This document shows positions 30,291 through 42,020 of a stretch of 64,000 bases of DNA, piece after piece. The position numbers were made by a program, and so were the translations under genes. Below the pieces are notes generated by a model that was given only the letters and a program-made list of their open reading frames with translations, was not told the DNA's origin and searched no databases. The number at the start of each line of letters is the position of its first letter. Position 1 is the first letter of the stretch. This DNA is from Megaustenia siamemsis (taxonomy: Eukaryota > Mollusca > Gastropoda > Stylommatophora > Ariophantidae), in the NCBI GenBank assembly GCA_032433765.1, contig JAVIAB010000051.1:77053744-77117743 (forward strand), in the 5' to 3' direction.

Positions 30291-31858
30291 ATACATATAT
30301 TACTACATTTACATATATGAGGGAAACATATTAGTAAAAGTAAAGGTAAAAGATAGATATAAAAATTACAGCACACAATCATAACAGTTAAAGTCCTAGT
30401 TTAAGCATATAAATTATTTAAGTTTGGAAGAGTAACATCACCTTGAGTAACATGGCCTTTTATTCAGTGGTTCTCTAATCTATCAACCGAATACACTAAT
30501 TGTAGAGAAAAGAGAAACAACGAGAGGATAAAGACCTAACACTTATATAAATTTGTTATACTTCAGAACCACTGTTGTTTTATTGTGATGTCAACAAAGG
30601 GAAGTGAACTCATTTCACTGATTTAATTTATGTGCTTAAATTAGGATTTTACCTCATAGTAATCCGTGACTTGAGTGACATTGCAAATGATGAACCAGAA
30701 GTTGTTAAGTTAGCCAGTATTATTTCATGGTCATGACTTGACTAACAACACACTACGGAGAATACTTACACCACTGACTACATTTGTATCTTTCACTTCA
30801 ATATATTCGAACTACTCTAGTTTTACCATGGTTAAATTGTAACTCATGACAACTCTTACTCTACTACACTTTATTATATTGACAGCAATACAGTTATACA
30901 CTAGCAACACTTACTTACACTACACAGTTTGAGTTGTAGTAGTAGTACAGCGTCAGCAACTTTATTTTGATTACATACAAATTTCAAAAGAAAAACACTA
31001 AAAAAATGAAAATCAAATTATGTAAAGTATAAACTGGTAAACACGATTCTGTAGTAGTAGAGTTAGATTCGTAGTCTAAGTAAAACTAAACTGTAAACTA
31101 TACCCGGGCGGTAGTCTGGTAGTCGAGACGGCGACGTACAAATTTTAATCAATTTTAAAATCAAATCAAAGCAACTAATAAACAGTTCCATTTTTCTTAA
31201 GTAAATTCTGTAAATCAAGACGCTTCACCCTATTTTACTACAACACGAAAACTACTTATAAACACATAGTTAGAATTATAGCATACTTTCATTCACTAGC
31301 TACACAACACAATAATTAATAATTGTAATGCCAGTGTGCTACTACATACTAGGCAGACCTGTTGCTAAAATGAATCAGAAAATAATCACTTCCGTTATAA
31401 AAGTGATCACGTGATGATACACACACGGCGTTTAAAATGCTGGACTGGAATAACATCAATAATTGTTAGTGTCTCGAGTGTCATAATAGTGTTTATTAAT
31501 GTATTTGTATACAAGCTCGACAACTATTGGTATTTAGTTGGGCGAAAATTCTCAACTTCACAATAAAAATTATGAACTTCTCATTCTATGCTTCACTTCT
31601 AAGCTTCAGTCTGTGTAAAATGAACATTTTAATGAAAAAGTAAAAGCATTCATACAAATGTAATAGTAGCACATTAGCATGAGTTTAAATGTTTTATGAA
31701 GGTGTAAAGAACTTTAACTTACTAAATATATTATTTCGTCATTTAGAAGTGAGAGAGTCGATAATTATTTCTCAATGTTAATGTCGTATAAAGACTAATT
31801 TACGAATTAAAGTGTATTTTTAAAATTTAATTACAGCTAGATGGACTTGGCAGGTACA
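30291..31858. other. 1.5 kb AT-rich stretch, no gene seen
   Basis: No long frame, repeat or RNA signature recognised. Confidence 0.45.
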
Positions 31859-31861
31859 TGT

Positions 31862-31926
31862 CTAAAAATAAACTCCAAGTTCTGGATCATGCATTATATC
31901 CGCTAACCACTGCGCCACTGGCATCC
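31862..31926 (-). repeat. tRNA-like SINE head fragment
   Basis: Minus strand GATGCCAGTGGCGCAGTGGT then TAGCGGATATAATGCATGATC looks like the D-arm and A box of a tRNA-derived SINE. No B box is visible. It abuts the satellite. Confidence 0.4.
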
Positions 31927-31949
31927 TCCCTCCCCTACATCTAATAACA

Positions 31950-34765
31950 CACTTGCTATATCACTGGCACATTTCACTATTCGTCTGATGCGCATCATTA
32001 CTTCACTGACACACATCACTACTCCACTGACACACATCACTACTCCACTGACACACATCACTACTCCACTGACACACATCACTACTTCACTGACACACAT
32101 CACTACTTCACTGACACACATCCCTACTCCACTGACACACATTACCACTTCTCTGCCACACATAACTTCTCCATCGCACACATTACTACTCAATTGACAC
32201 ACATCACTAGTTCATTGACACACATTCCTACTCCATTGACACTCATCAGAACTCCTCTGACACATATCACTATTCCACTGACACGTTCACTACTCCTTTG
32301 ACACACATCGCTACTCCACTGACACATTCACTACTCCATTGACACACATCACTACTCCATCGACACATTCACTACTCCTCTAACATATCACTACTCAGCT
32401 GACACATTTACTCTTCCTCTGATACACATCACTACTTCTATGAAACACATCACTACTCCTGTGACAAACATCACTACTCCTCTGACACACACCACTATTC
32501 CACTAACATATTCACCATTGCTCTGACACACATTACTTACACATTTACACACATCACTACTTCATCGGACACACATCACTATTCCTCTGACACACATCAC
32601 TACTCCTCTGATATATATCACTACGCCTCTGACACACATCACTACGCCTCTGACACACATCACTATTCCTCTGACACACATCACTACTCCTCTGACACAC
32701 ATCACTACTCCTCTGACACACATCACTACTCCTCTGACACACATCACTACTCCTCTGACACACATCACTACTCCTCTGACACACATCACTATTCCTCTGA
32801 CACACATCATTACTCCTCTGACACACATCACTACTCCTCTGACACACATCACTATTCCTCTGATACACATCACTACTCCTCTGACACACATCACTACTCC
32901 TCTGACACACATCACTACTCCTCTGACACACATCACTACTCCTCTGATACACATCACTACTCCTCTGATACACATCACTACTCCTCTGACACACATCACT
33001 ATTCCTCTGACACACATCACAACTCCTCTGACACACATCACTACTCCTCTGACACACATCACTACTCCTCTGACACACATCACTACGCCTCTGACACACA
33101 TGACTCTGACTACTCGGGGGGGGGGGGGGGGCGCTCGGTAGCCTACTTGGGAAAACCACCCGACTGGGCTACCAACGTTCGGACAACACATGTTCGATTT
33201 CAACTGAAAGCAGTATGATTTGTACTCATGGTTGGAAAATAAATACACAGGCAGTCGACCCTACCGCTGGCAGAAATGGTACCAGGGTATAGTACTCTGG
33301 GAAGGTGAGGAATGCCGCCTCGCATCGTGAGTTTCGATGCTTGAAGCAACACCATCCAGAAGTCTCCGCATACTTCTGGATAGGCAGCCGAGAACATATG
33401 GGTGAAAACTCTAGTGCTTAGACGCCGATTCAAGTCTTGTACTTTACATTTACCTTTATTTACTTCTTCTCTGACACACATCACTACTCCTCTGACACAC
33501 AACATTTCTCCATTGACACATTCATTACTCATCTGACACACATCACTACTCCTCTGACACACAACATTTCTCCATTGACACATTCATTACTCATCTGACA
33601 CACATCACTACTACTCTACACATTTATTACTCCTCTGACACATCACTAATCCTCTGACATACATCACTACTCTATTGACACATTCACTACTTCTCTGACA
33701 CACATTACCACTCCTCTGACACACTTCACTTCTCCATTGACACATTCACTGCTCTATTGACACATTCACTTCTCCTCTGACACACATCACCACTCCTCTG
33801 ACACTCATCACTACTCCATTCACTACTCCTCGGACACTTCACTACTCCATTGACACTTTACTACTCCATTGACACATCACTACCCCTCTGACACGGACAA
33901 ACATCACTACTACTCTGACACATACACTACTTCCCTGACACACGTCAACACTCCAGTGACACATTCGCTACTTCTCTGACACACATCACTACTTCTCTGA
34001 CACTCATCACTACTCCATTCACTGCTCCTCGGACACTTCACTACTTCTCTGACACATCACCACTCCACTGACACATTTATACTCCACTGACTTACATCAC
34101 TACTGCACTGATTGATACACATCACCATTTTAATGATACACTAAGCTCTTTCATTGCCACATTCCGCTCATCAAAAATCGCATTTCATTACTACACATGA
34201 ATACATCACTCCTCCACAGATGCTCTTGGCTACTCCTCTGTCACACTCTACCAATATCCTGACTCTCTCTAGTATTCCATTGACATACTTCTCTACTCCA
34301 CTAACATATCTCACTCTTCCAATGCCACTCCTCTCCGCCACTGATACACTCATTTACTTCACTCATTTATTCCATTACTCAATGGACACATTCAGCTCCT
34401 GCACTGACACCCTTCATTCCTAAAATGACAAACTTCGTTACTACGCAATTGCATCCCACTACTCCTCTGACACACCCCCACTACTCCGCTGACTCACTCC
34501 ACAACTCCGCTGACTCACTCTATTACTCCGCTGACGCACTCCCCTACTCCGCTGACTCACTCCACTACTCCGCTGACGCACTCCACTACTCCGCTGACTC
34601 ACTCCACTACTCCGCTGACTCACTCCACTACTCCGCTGACTCACTCCACTACTCGCTGACGCACTCCACTACTCCGCTGACTCACTCCACTACTCCGCTG
34701 ACTCACTCCACTACTTCGCTGACACACTGCACTACTCATCTAACACACTCCACATCTTCACTAAC
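31950..34765. repeat. 21-bp satellite, 2.8 kb, three sequence zones
   Basis: The unit is CACTACTCCTCTGACACACA plus T. Zone 1 (31950-32550) is diverged. Zone 2 (32550-33110) is highly uniform. Zone 3 (33465-34440) is diverged. A distinct CGCTGACTCACTCCACTACT variant fills 34460-34740. A SINE-B sits at 33113-33455. Since 21 bp equals seven codons, long frames of repeated heptapeptides exist on the minus strand; I see no sign they are genes. Confidence 0.92.
33113..33455 (+). mobile_element. SINE-B copy inserted in the satellite
   Basis: Begins after a G run with CTCGGTAGCCTACTTGGG, then a weak B box (GTTCGATTTC), the core (GTCGACCCTACCGCTGG ... AATGGTACC), the hairpin ATCCAGAAGT-ctccgcat-ACTTCTGGAT and the tail GTACTTTACATTTACCTTTA. 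The hairpin differs from the 18.8 kb copy by a matched A-T to G-C change. Confidence 0.88.
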
Positions 34766-34769
34766 ATAT

Positions 34770-35130
34770 TAATTTTAAGTCCCTAATTTAGTCATTGCAA
34801 GACCTTCATAATAATAATCCTTTGTTGAATAACGTGTTGTTCTGTATGTGTTGCTTGCAATCCTGTTTCCTCCTTTTGCTGAATAATGAATCATTTCTAG
34901 AACTAAACTCACTCCGATCAGCTGAGACTCAAAAGAAACATTTTTTTTAATCGTTCAACAAAAATTACTAGCATTCTCGCCATTCTGATAAATCCGATCT
35001 AGCTGTCTCTTTTTCCGTCAACCACATTTTAAACCATAGAAAAGCAACCGCGAACAAGTGCATGCTAAAGACTAAGGTTTGCAAGATGCAGAACAACGCG
35101 TATTGTTACTCGCCAATATATAACCGAATA
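34770..35130. other. Unassigned stretch, no gene seen
   Basis: No recognised feature between the satellite and the GTA repeat. Confidence 0.4.
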
Positions 35131-35135
35131 GAAGA

Positions 35136-35212
35136 AGCAGTGGTGGTGGTAGTAGTAGTAGTAGTAGCAGTAGTATTAGTAGTAGTAGTACTAGTAGTAG
35201 TAGTAGTAGTTG
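35136..35212. repeat. (GTA)n trinucleotide repeat
   Basis: GTA/GTG units with a few interruptions. Confidence 0.9.
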
Positions 35213-35214
35213 AA

Positions 35215-36300
35215 AAAAGTATTACATCATCGTTGTTGGTTACGTCAGACTTAATACTCTTATCGGATATTATTTGTTTTGATAGACATCAACGTTTTCA
35301 GCACACACGCATTTTATGCGCGGCTTTAACATATGAACTGTTTGATATTGATACGAGTTTCTGATAAATCAGAAACGAAAGACTAATAAGCAAATAAGAT
35401 AATCTCTCGTCGAGGAGATTAGATATAAATTACAAAAGTTCAACTCGTAAGCGACCAACCCAAACGTCGTTTTGAAGTTAAACGTTTGCGTGCAAGTAAA
35501 GGAAGATTGCGGAAACAAAGAATGCCGGAGCCAAGATTGGTCTGGACTATAAAAGAAGCGATTATTAGCATTGAGACCAGTAAGATAGGATTGAAGAGAG
35601 AGAACAGCCAGGAGTACATTAGATCCGGAGAGAAGAAAACGAAACAGCGAGGACAACATTGCAATTGAGGATTGTACCTGGGATTCGAGACTTAGAGAAA
35701 CATTCTGAGATGTTTTAGTAAAGGATAATTCTGAAGATTTATTGCTAGGGAAGATATTTAGCTAGATATGGACATTTCGGGTCCAAAAGAGATCAGTGTT
35801 TATTAAGGAAATCAAGGCTTTGAATATACATATATCATAGGAATAGTTGAAAAAAAGTTATGCGCAGAAGTCATATTATTGTGTGTGTGATTTTATGCTA
35901 AGTACAAGATGTTATGTGGATTTAATTAAAGAACCTGGGAGAGAGTCATTTAATAAATTATATCGGTGGTAACAAACATGTGTAATGATTGATTTTTATG
36001 TGCAGACAATATATTTATCCAGATGACTTGTGAAGTGTAACCAAAGAACTGTACACACTTTTGTACTAGATCTAGACAACAATCTATTATCATCATATAA
36101 AGTGTCCACACAAGTGCAGTTATGAATATTTGGAGCTGTAGTTTCTGTGTTGTGAATTAATCACTTTGTGTTGAGCACGTGGTGAACGGAGAATTGTCCA
36201 CGTGACCAGGATTGTTTGGACCTTCATATTCTCCATACTTTGTTTATGGTTAATCACGCTGTACTATCACTTGTACAGTAATAGTAGTAGCTGCAGTAGC
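35215..36300. other. AT-rich stretch, no gene recognised
   Basis: It lacks long frames. The pattern AATAAATTATATCGGTGGT at 35950-35970 resembles an LTR end followed by a leader, but no second copy is present to support it. Confidence 0.3.
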
Positions 36301-36304
36301 AATA

Positions 36305-37965
36305 GTGGAACACCAATTCTAGACACATCTGGAATAATGCTAACAACAAGCGCAGACATAAAAGCCCGTTGGGCGGAACACTTCAAAGAAATTCTTAACC
36401 GTCCACTACCCCACAGTTTAATAGATTTTGAAGCTGAAACACCAGCAACAGAATTAGATGTAAATTTAGATGACTTCACCTTGAGCGAAATAGAAACCAC
36501 CTTCAAGAATATGACCAATAACAAGGCTGCTGGAGAGGATAAGTTAACAGCTGAGATCCTCAAGGCAATTGATAGTCATAATTTAATACATCTCCAGAAA
36601 ATGTTCAACATCATTTGGAAAGCAGAGAAGACGCGCCATAAATGGAAAAAATGAATCATTGTTAAGATTCCAAAAAAGAGCAATCTTGGAAGTTGTAACA
36701 ACTGGAGAGGCGTGACACTTTTGTCAGTTGCCTCAAAGTTATTCTGCAAAATCATCCTAAATAGAATAAAGGATTCAATAGATACAGTAATGCGTGAAGA
36801 ACAGGCAGGGTTTAGAAAGGGAGAAGCTGCCTTGACCAAATTTTCACTCTACAACTTATATTGGAGGAACACATTGAAAAGCAAAAACCTTTTGTACTTA
36901 ACTTCATCGACTTCACAACAGCATTTGACAGTATTCATCGAGATTCTTTGTGGAAAATTCTGAAGCAATATGGCTTACCATAACAAATCATAAATATTAT
37001 CAAAGACATGTATGATGGTTACACGTGTGCAGTTCGAACAGAGGAAGGACTGAGCGAATATTTCCCAATAGAAACTGGGGTTAAACAAGGATGTATTTTA
37101 TCGCCCTTGTTATTTGGAATTGTTATGGACTTCATAATGAAGAAATGCTGCACTGGTAATAAAGGCATCGAATGGATACAAGGAAACCATTTGGAGGACC
37201 TCTACTTTGCTGATGACATAGTTCTTATCAGCAGCCAGAGAAAAACGATGCAGGAAAACACAAATGAACTACCATCAATAGCCAGCAAAATTGGGCTTGA
37301 GATCAATCATGAAAAGACTAAAGTCATGAAAAGTTTAATTCCAACAGACGACAAAATATACATGGAAAACAAATCAGTAGAAGAGATCGATTACTTTACC
37401 TATTTTGGAAGTCACATTGATCGAGAAGGGGATACAAGTAAAGAAATTAGAATCAGAATAGCTAAAGCTGCAATGTCTTTCAGAAGCCTTGAAAAGTTGT
37501 GGAAATCAAAACTCATCAGTACAAACACAAAACTTAGACTATTCAAATCAAATGTACTATCAACCCTTACGTATGCTTGTGAAAGCTAGAAAACAACAAA
37601 AGATGTAGAAACAAAGTTGAACGCATTCGAAAATAAATGTCTAAGGAAAATACTCGGTATAGCGTGGAACGAATTCAAAACAAACGAGGAAATTAGAGAA
37701 ATCTCCAATCAACCACTAATATCTTCAGTAATAAAAAAAAGACGATGGCCATATGTTGGACATGTGATGAGAAGAGATAATAACCGAATAGCAAAGCAAG
37801 CCCTCATATGGGAAACAACAGATAAGAGGACAAAAGGAAGACCTAGAGAGACACTGAGATGAACATTGATGAGAGAGGCAAGAGCAGCAGGATTCGGCTC
37901 CCTCAATGAGATAGAGCTGCTTGCACAGAAAAGAGACAAATGCCAAGATTTGATAAAATATCCTT
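36305..37965 (+). pseudogene. LINE family 4, reverse transcriptase and C-terminal region
   Basis: A 5'-truncated LINE ORF2 in four frame segments. Blocks in order are IKARWAEHFKEILN, NNKAAGEDKLTAEIL, KIPKKSNLGSCNNWRGVTLL, EEQAGFRKG, FxTAFDSIHR (first Asp), GVKQGCILSPLLF, LYFADDIVLI (catalytic FADD at about 37205), GLEINHEKTKVM, and after the RT YFGSHIDREGDTSKEIRIRI, RRWPYVGHVMRR and TKGRPRETLR. Frameshifts near 36655, 36830-36970 and 37590, plus one TGA replacing Arg near 37860, inactivate it. The APE domain is absent. Family 4 also occurs at 46390-46850. It may be RTE-like, but I cannot place it firmly. Confidence 0.85.
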
Positions 37966-37989
37966 AAAAGAATTGAAAACTGCTAGAAC

Positions 37990-39540
37990 AAAAATTCAGA
38001 TAAAAGAAGGTGTAAAAGTAGAATAAGATGTAGTAATAAAAGAAGAAGTAAGTAGTAGTAGCAGTAATAGTTGAATAAGAGGTAGTAGTTAAAGAAGAAG
38101 TAAGTAGTAGTAGCAGTAATAGTAGAATAAGGTGTAGCAGTAAAAGAAGAAGTAAGTAGTAGTAGGAGTAATAGTTGAAAAAGAGGTAGTAGTAAAAGAA
38201 GAAGTAAGTAGTAGTAGCAGTAATAGTTGAATAAGGTGTAGCAGTAAAAGAAGAAGTAAGTAGTAGTAGCAGTAATAGTTGAATAAGAGGTAGTAGTAAA
38301 AGAAGAAGTAAGTAGTAGTAGCAGTAATAGTAGAATAAGGTGTAGCAGTAAAAGAAGAAGTAAGTAGTAGTAGCAGTAATAGTTGAATAAGATGTAGTAG
38401 TAGAAGCAGTAGTAGTAGCAGTAATAGTTGAATACGATGTAGTAGTAGAAGCAGTAGTAGTAGCAGTAATGGTAGAATACGATGTACTAGTAGAAGCAGT
38501 AGTAGTAGCAGTAATGGTAGAATACGATGTAGTAGTAGAAGCAGTAGTAGTAGCAGTAATGGTAGAATACGATGTACTAGTAGAAGCAGTAGTAGTAGCA
38601 GTAATGGTAGAATATGTTGTAGTAGTAGAAGCAGTAGTAGTAGCAGTAATGGTAGAATACGATGTACAGGTAGAAGCAGTAGTAGTAGAATACGATGTAC
38701 AGGTAGAAGCAGTAGTAGTAGCAGTAATGGTAGAATACGATGTACTAGTAGAAGCAGTAGTAGTAGCAGCAATGGTAGAATAAGATGAAGTAGTAAAAGC
38801 AGTAGTAGTAGCAGTAATGGTAGAATAAGATGTAGTTGTAAAAGCAGTAGTAGTAGCAGTAATGGTAGAATAAGATGTAGTTGTAAAAGCAGTAGTAGTA
38901 GCAGTAATGGTAGAATAAGATGAAGTAGTAAAAGAAGTAGTAGTAGCAGTAGTAGCAGTAATGGTAGAATAAGATGAAGTAGTAAAAGAAGTAGTAGTAG
39001 CAGTAATGGTAGAATAAGATGAAGTAGTAACAGAAGAAGTAAGTAGTAGTAGCAGTAATTGTAGAATAAGATGAAGTAGTAAAAGCAGTAGTAGTAGCAG
39101 TAATGGTAGAAGTAGTAGTGAAAGAGAAAGTAGTAGTAGCAATAGTAATAGAAGAAACAGTAGTAGCCGAAGTAGTAGTAGCAGTAATAGTGGTAGAAGA
39201 AAAAGTGGTAGCATTTATAGTGAAAGAAAAAGTTGTATTAGAAGCAGTGCTCGTAGCAGTAATAGTAGTAGCAGTTATTGTAATAGATTTAAGTAGTAGT
39301 AGAAGAAGAAGCTGTAGTAGAAGCAGTAGTAGTAGTAGTAGCAGTAGAAGTAATTGTAGTGGAAGAAACAGCAGCAGTTATTTCTGTTCTATAAGTTTCT
39401 ATTAGTAGCAGTATTGGTATTTTCAGTAGAAGTAGCAACAGTTGTAGTAGAAGTAGAAGCAGAAGTAACAGTAGTAGTAGAAGAAAAAGTAATAGCTATA
39501 GCAGTAGTTGAAATAGTGGCATTAGTCGAGCACTAAAGCA
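37990..39540. repeat. AGT-rich compound minisatellite
   Basis: 52-bp units (TAAGTAGTAGTAGCAGTAAT ...) fill 38049-38400. 45-bp units (AGCAGTAGTAGTAGCAGTAA TGGTAGAATACGATGTAGTA GTAGA) fill about 38400-38770. Longer and irregular units follow to 39540. Long minus-strand Leu/Ser/Thr ORFs here cycle through frames of the repeat and are not genes. Confidence 0.9.
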
Positions 39541-39787
39541 ATTTCAGTAGTAGAAGAAGAAGATATCTGAAACCTGATTTATTTGTAGCTTTTCATTTAT
39601 CTTCTGTGTGGATCATGCTAAGCCAAACATATTTACACGACGTGCAAGCGTATGATCAAAGTGCCGACCTTGTAATACTTCAATCTAATATGCCACAGTG
39701 AATAAATAATGTGCATGACTGCGAATGGCCAACCAAACATGCAGCGCTACTATAATATTTTATGGTAGTGGATTAATATATTCATAA

Positions 39788-39900
39788 TCATGTACCATAC
39801 CGGTTGGAGTAGGTGATCTTGTCCTTCCACAATCTTCTATCCACCGTGCATCGTATCAATTCTGTTGTTGACTGTTTTCCGTGCCATGACACCAAGCTAT
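39788..39900 (-). mobile_element. LINE family 1, distal 3' piece (split by transposon)
   Basis: Minus-strand end of family 1, with NRYGT and the SWHGKQSTT region in complement. It breaks at CACCAAGCTATC, where the transposon at 39904 begins. The rest continues at 42021. Confidence 0.8.
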
Positions 39901-39903
39901 CTA

Positions 39904-42016
39904 TAGCTCGTTTCAAAACATATGCCCAACTTCAAATGCTATTACTCTCTAACCGTTTGTTAAATACTTTTGAAATTTTCCAAATGTTATTAGAATGCAA
40001 AAGACCCTTTAAATGTATATTTAACAAATATCTTGCAGCTGCAGTTTTCTTAAAGCGGCGATATTTCTTTGATGTTTGTCAAAATTGTAAATTGTGAAGC
40101 CCTAAAGAATAGAAATTACCGTAGTTGCTGGTCTACGATTAATTTTCACTAGGTAAAGGCGTGGCCGTAATGGGGAAATAACTGGATAAAACAAAACACC
40201 AGGATAATTATTGTCTGCTCAGTTCGAGGACGGACGATAATATCAAGGTATACCTGTATGTCCAATTTTCATAGTTGTGTGGTCCTGAAAAGGACCGTTT
40301 GTTGAAATAATTTAAGGTAATATAGGGGCCAACATTGTGGGGGCTATATACTTTCATTCTGAATCAGACGAGTCTAAAAGATTAATAACTGTTTGGGGTT
40401 GAACATTCCACAAACCATCATTTTTCCAATATTCCTCTTCCTGTTTTAAGACGTGGTCTTCACATATAGCCCAATAATCTTTGTCTATATTTAATAAAGC
40501 GACATTAGCAAGAGTCTTTACATCGCATATTTTTAATGTTGTATTTTCATCTGCCACTTGTCCTTTTAATTTTGCCCAGATTAGTTCTATTGGATTTAAA
40601 TGAGCATGGTAAGGTGGCAGCCTCAAACTTATATGACCGTGCTCTTGGATAATCTTATCTATTTGAAAAATCTTTGTCCTCTGTTTTTGCTTTACTAGAT
40701 ATAGTAATTTAGGTTTTAAGTACATGTTATTAAATTGTATGTGCTCCTTTGTGAGCCATATCTTAATAGCATCTTTTGTACTGGATGACGTCGGGACTTT
40801 ATCTTCAAGTGCAACAGTGTTGTGGTACGCTGCATTGTCCATTATTAGGCAAGATGGTCGATCTAGTGATGGGAGAACAGAATTTTCAATCCAATGTCTA
40901 AATATGTGACCATTCATCTCAGAGTGATAATCCCGATTGTCTATGGATTTTGAAAGAAAAATGAGCTCTGCATTCTGTATTAGTCCATGTTGTCGACTAT
41001 CTGCATGAGCAATTATCAAGCGCTGTCCTTTGCTGCTAGGTATTAATCTCTTAATCTTTCCATCTGATGACTGCCATTCCCTTTGGTTAGTGTGGTGAAC
41101 ATTGATCCATGTTTCATCCAAGTACACAATATCATAACCTTGCTTGCGCACCTCTTTTACTTCACGTAAGTACTTGCTTCTCATGACTACTATATGTGGC
41201 TTCTCACAGATGATGTTTCGTCCATTGGAATACTTTCTGAATGTAAAGCCTGCAGCTCTCACATTCCTCCATAATGTAGACTTTGATATTTCAATACTGT
41301 TGTTCTTTTTCAGCGATACTTTTAATTTTCTTATTGTAACAGTTTCATTCATACCCAACATTTTGCGAATTTCACTTCTAATAAGTTCACTGTCGAAATT
41401 ATCCAACATTTTTGCTCTTCCTTGTGATTTTGTATATTTTGAACATTGACGGTCACGTGCTTGAATCCAGCGATTAAATGACCGTTTAGATAAATCCAAA
41501 ATGTGTCTTGTCCTATTCTCAGGGTTTTCTAAAGAATGAAATAATCTTCCTCGTTTAGCCTCTTTGCAAAAATAGTCATACATTTTTATTGCGATGTTTT
41601 GTAAACTGCTGAATTTCATTTTAAGACTCATGATAAATGTTAGCGTTCCACGTCTACACCTATGAAAGAACGGAAATGGAACACACAATGCCTCGTGTTT
41701 TCTAAAAGTGTCTAATTGTGTCAGACAGCTCACGTTTAAAGCGTGAAAAATCGTAAATTTGACCGTGTATAGATTTGTAATTGCTATTTTTAACTTAAAT
41801 ACTGTAAACACTCAGTTTTGACTACATCAATGGGTCGTTATAAATTTATATAAATCAAATAAGCAATAATAATAACCAAATGTTTGTTTTTAATGAAATT
41901 AATTCCCTGTTGGGTTCTAATCATTATAACTTTACATGCAAATTTTGAAAAAAATACAAAAAGCGGTTTAAAAGATATTGATTTTAAAAGTTGGGCACGA
42001 CTTATGAAACAAGCTA
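39904..42016 (-). mobile_element. Tc1/mariner-class DNA transposon, copy 1 (complete)
   Basis: Terminal inverted repeats start TAGCTCGTTTCAAAACATAT at 39904 and, on the other strand, TAGCTTGTTTCATAAGTCGT at 42016. Both continue into GCCCAACTT, with weaker similarity beyond. TA dinucleotides flank both sides, with extra TA at the right from slippage. The interior holds one transposase gene on the minus strand. A second copy at 52522-54632 is nearly identical. It inserted in a family 1 LINE, whose two halves still match across the element. Confidence 0.92.
40354..41811 (-). CDS. IS630/Tc1/mariner-type transposase with D-D-83-E spacing
   Basis: An uninterrupted 485-residue ORF. The likely start is Met61 (MSLKMKFSSLQNIAIKMYDY, codon at 41631-41629), giving 425 residues; the N-terminal 60 residues are poorly conserved in copy 2. 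A DNA-binding region covers residues about 60-190, including SKSTLWRNVRAAGFTFRKYS. The DDE_3 catalytic domain follows: Asp232 in YLDETWIN, Asp325 in LIMDNAAYHN, and Glu409 in LPPYHAHLNPIELIWAKLKG. Exactly 83 residues separate the second Asp from the Glu, against 34 in Tc1 and mariner. The extra segment (residues about 340-395) is lysine-rich. The ORF may be functional. An ITm group with about DD82E spacing has, as I recall, been named Sailor; membership needs a phylogeny. Confidence 0.9.
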   Translation of the reverse strand: MFTVFKLKIAITNLYTVKFTIFHALNVSCLTQLDTFRKHEALCVPFPFFHRCRRGTLTFIMSLKMKFSSLQNIAIKMYDYFCKEAKRGRLFHSLENPENRTRHILDLSKRSFNRWIQARDRQCSKYTKSQGRAKMLDNFDSELIRSEIRKMLGMNETVTIRKLKVSLKKNNSIEISKSTLWRNVRAAGFTFRKYSNGRNIICEKPHIVVMRSKYLREVKEVRKQGYDIVYLDETWINVHHTNQREWQSSDGKIKRLIPSSKGQRLIIAHADSRQHGLIQNAELIFLSKSIDNRDYHSEMNGHIFRHWIENSVLPSLDRPSCLIMDNAAYHNTVALEDKVPTSSSTKDAIKIWLTKEHIQFNNMYLKPKLLYLVKQKQRTKIFQIDKIIQEHGHISLRLPPYHAHLNPIELIWAKLKGQVADENTTLKICDVKTLANVALLNIDKDYWAICEDHVLKQEEEYWKNDGLWNVQPQTVINLLDSSDSE

Positions 42017-42020
42017 TATA

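Noticed and set aside
32557..33248. Two long overlapping minus-strand ORFs of heptapeptide repeats (MCVRGVV and VCQRSSD)
   Set aside because: The 21-bp satellite unit keeps all frames open by arithmetic. No start context, domain or conservation.
35940..35990. LTR end and primer-binding site
   Set aside because: Resembles an LTR/leader junction but there is no second LTR, no TSD and no coding interior.
37964..39214. 416-residue minus-strand ORF rich in Leu, Ser, Thr, Tyr
   Set aside because: It is the AGT-rich minisatellite read in rotating frames; composition changes with each non-triplet unit.
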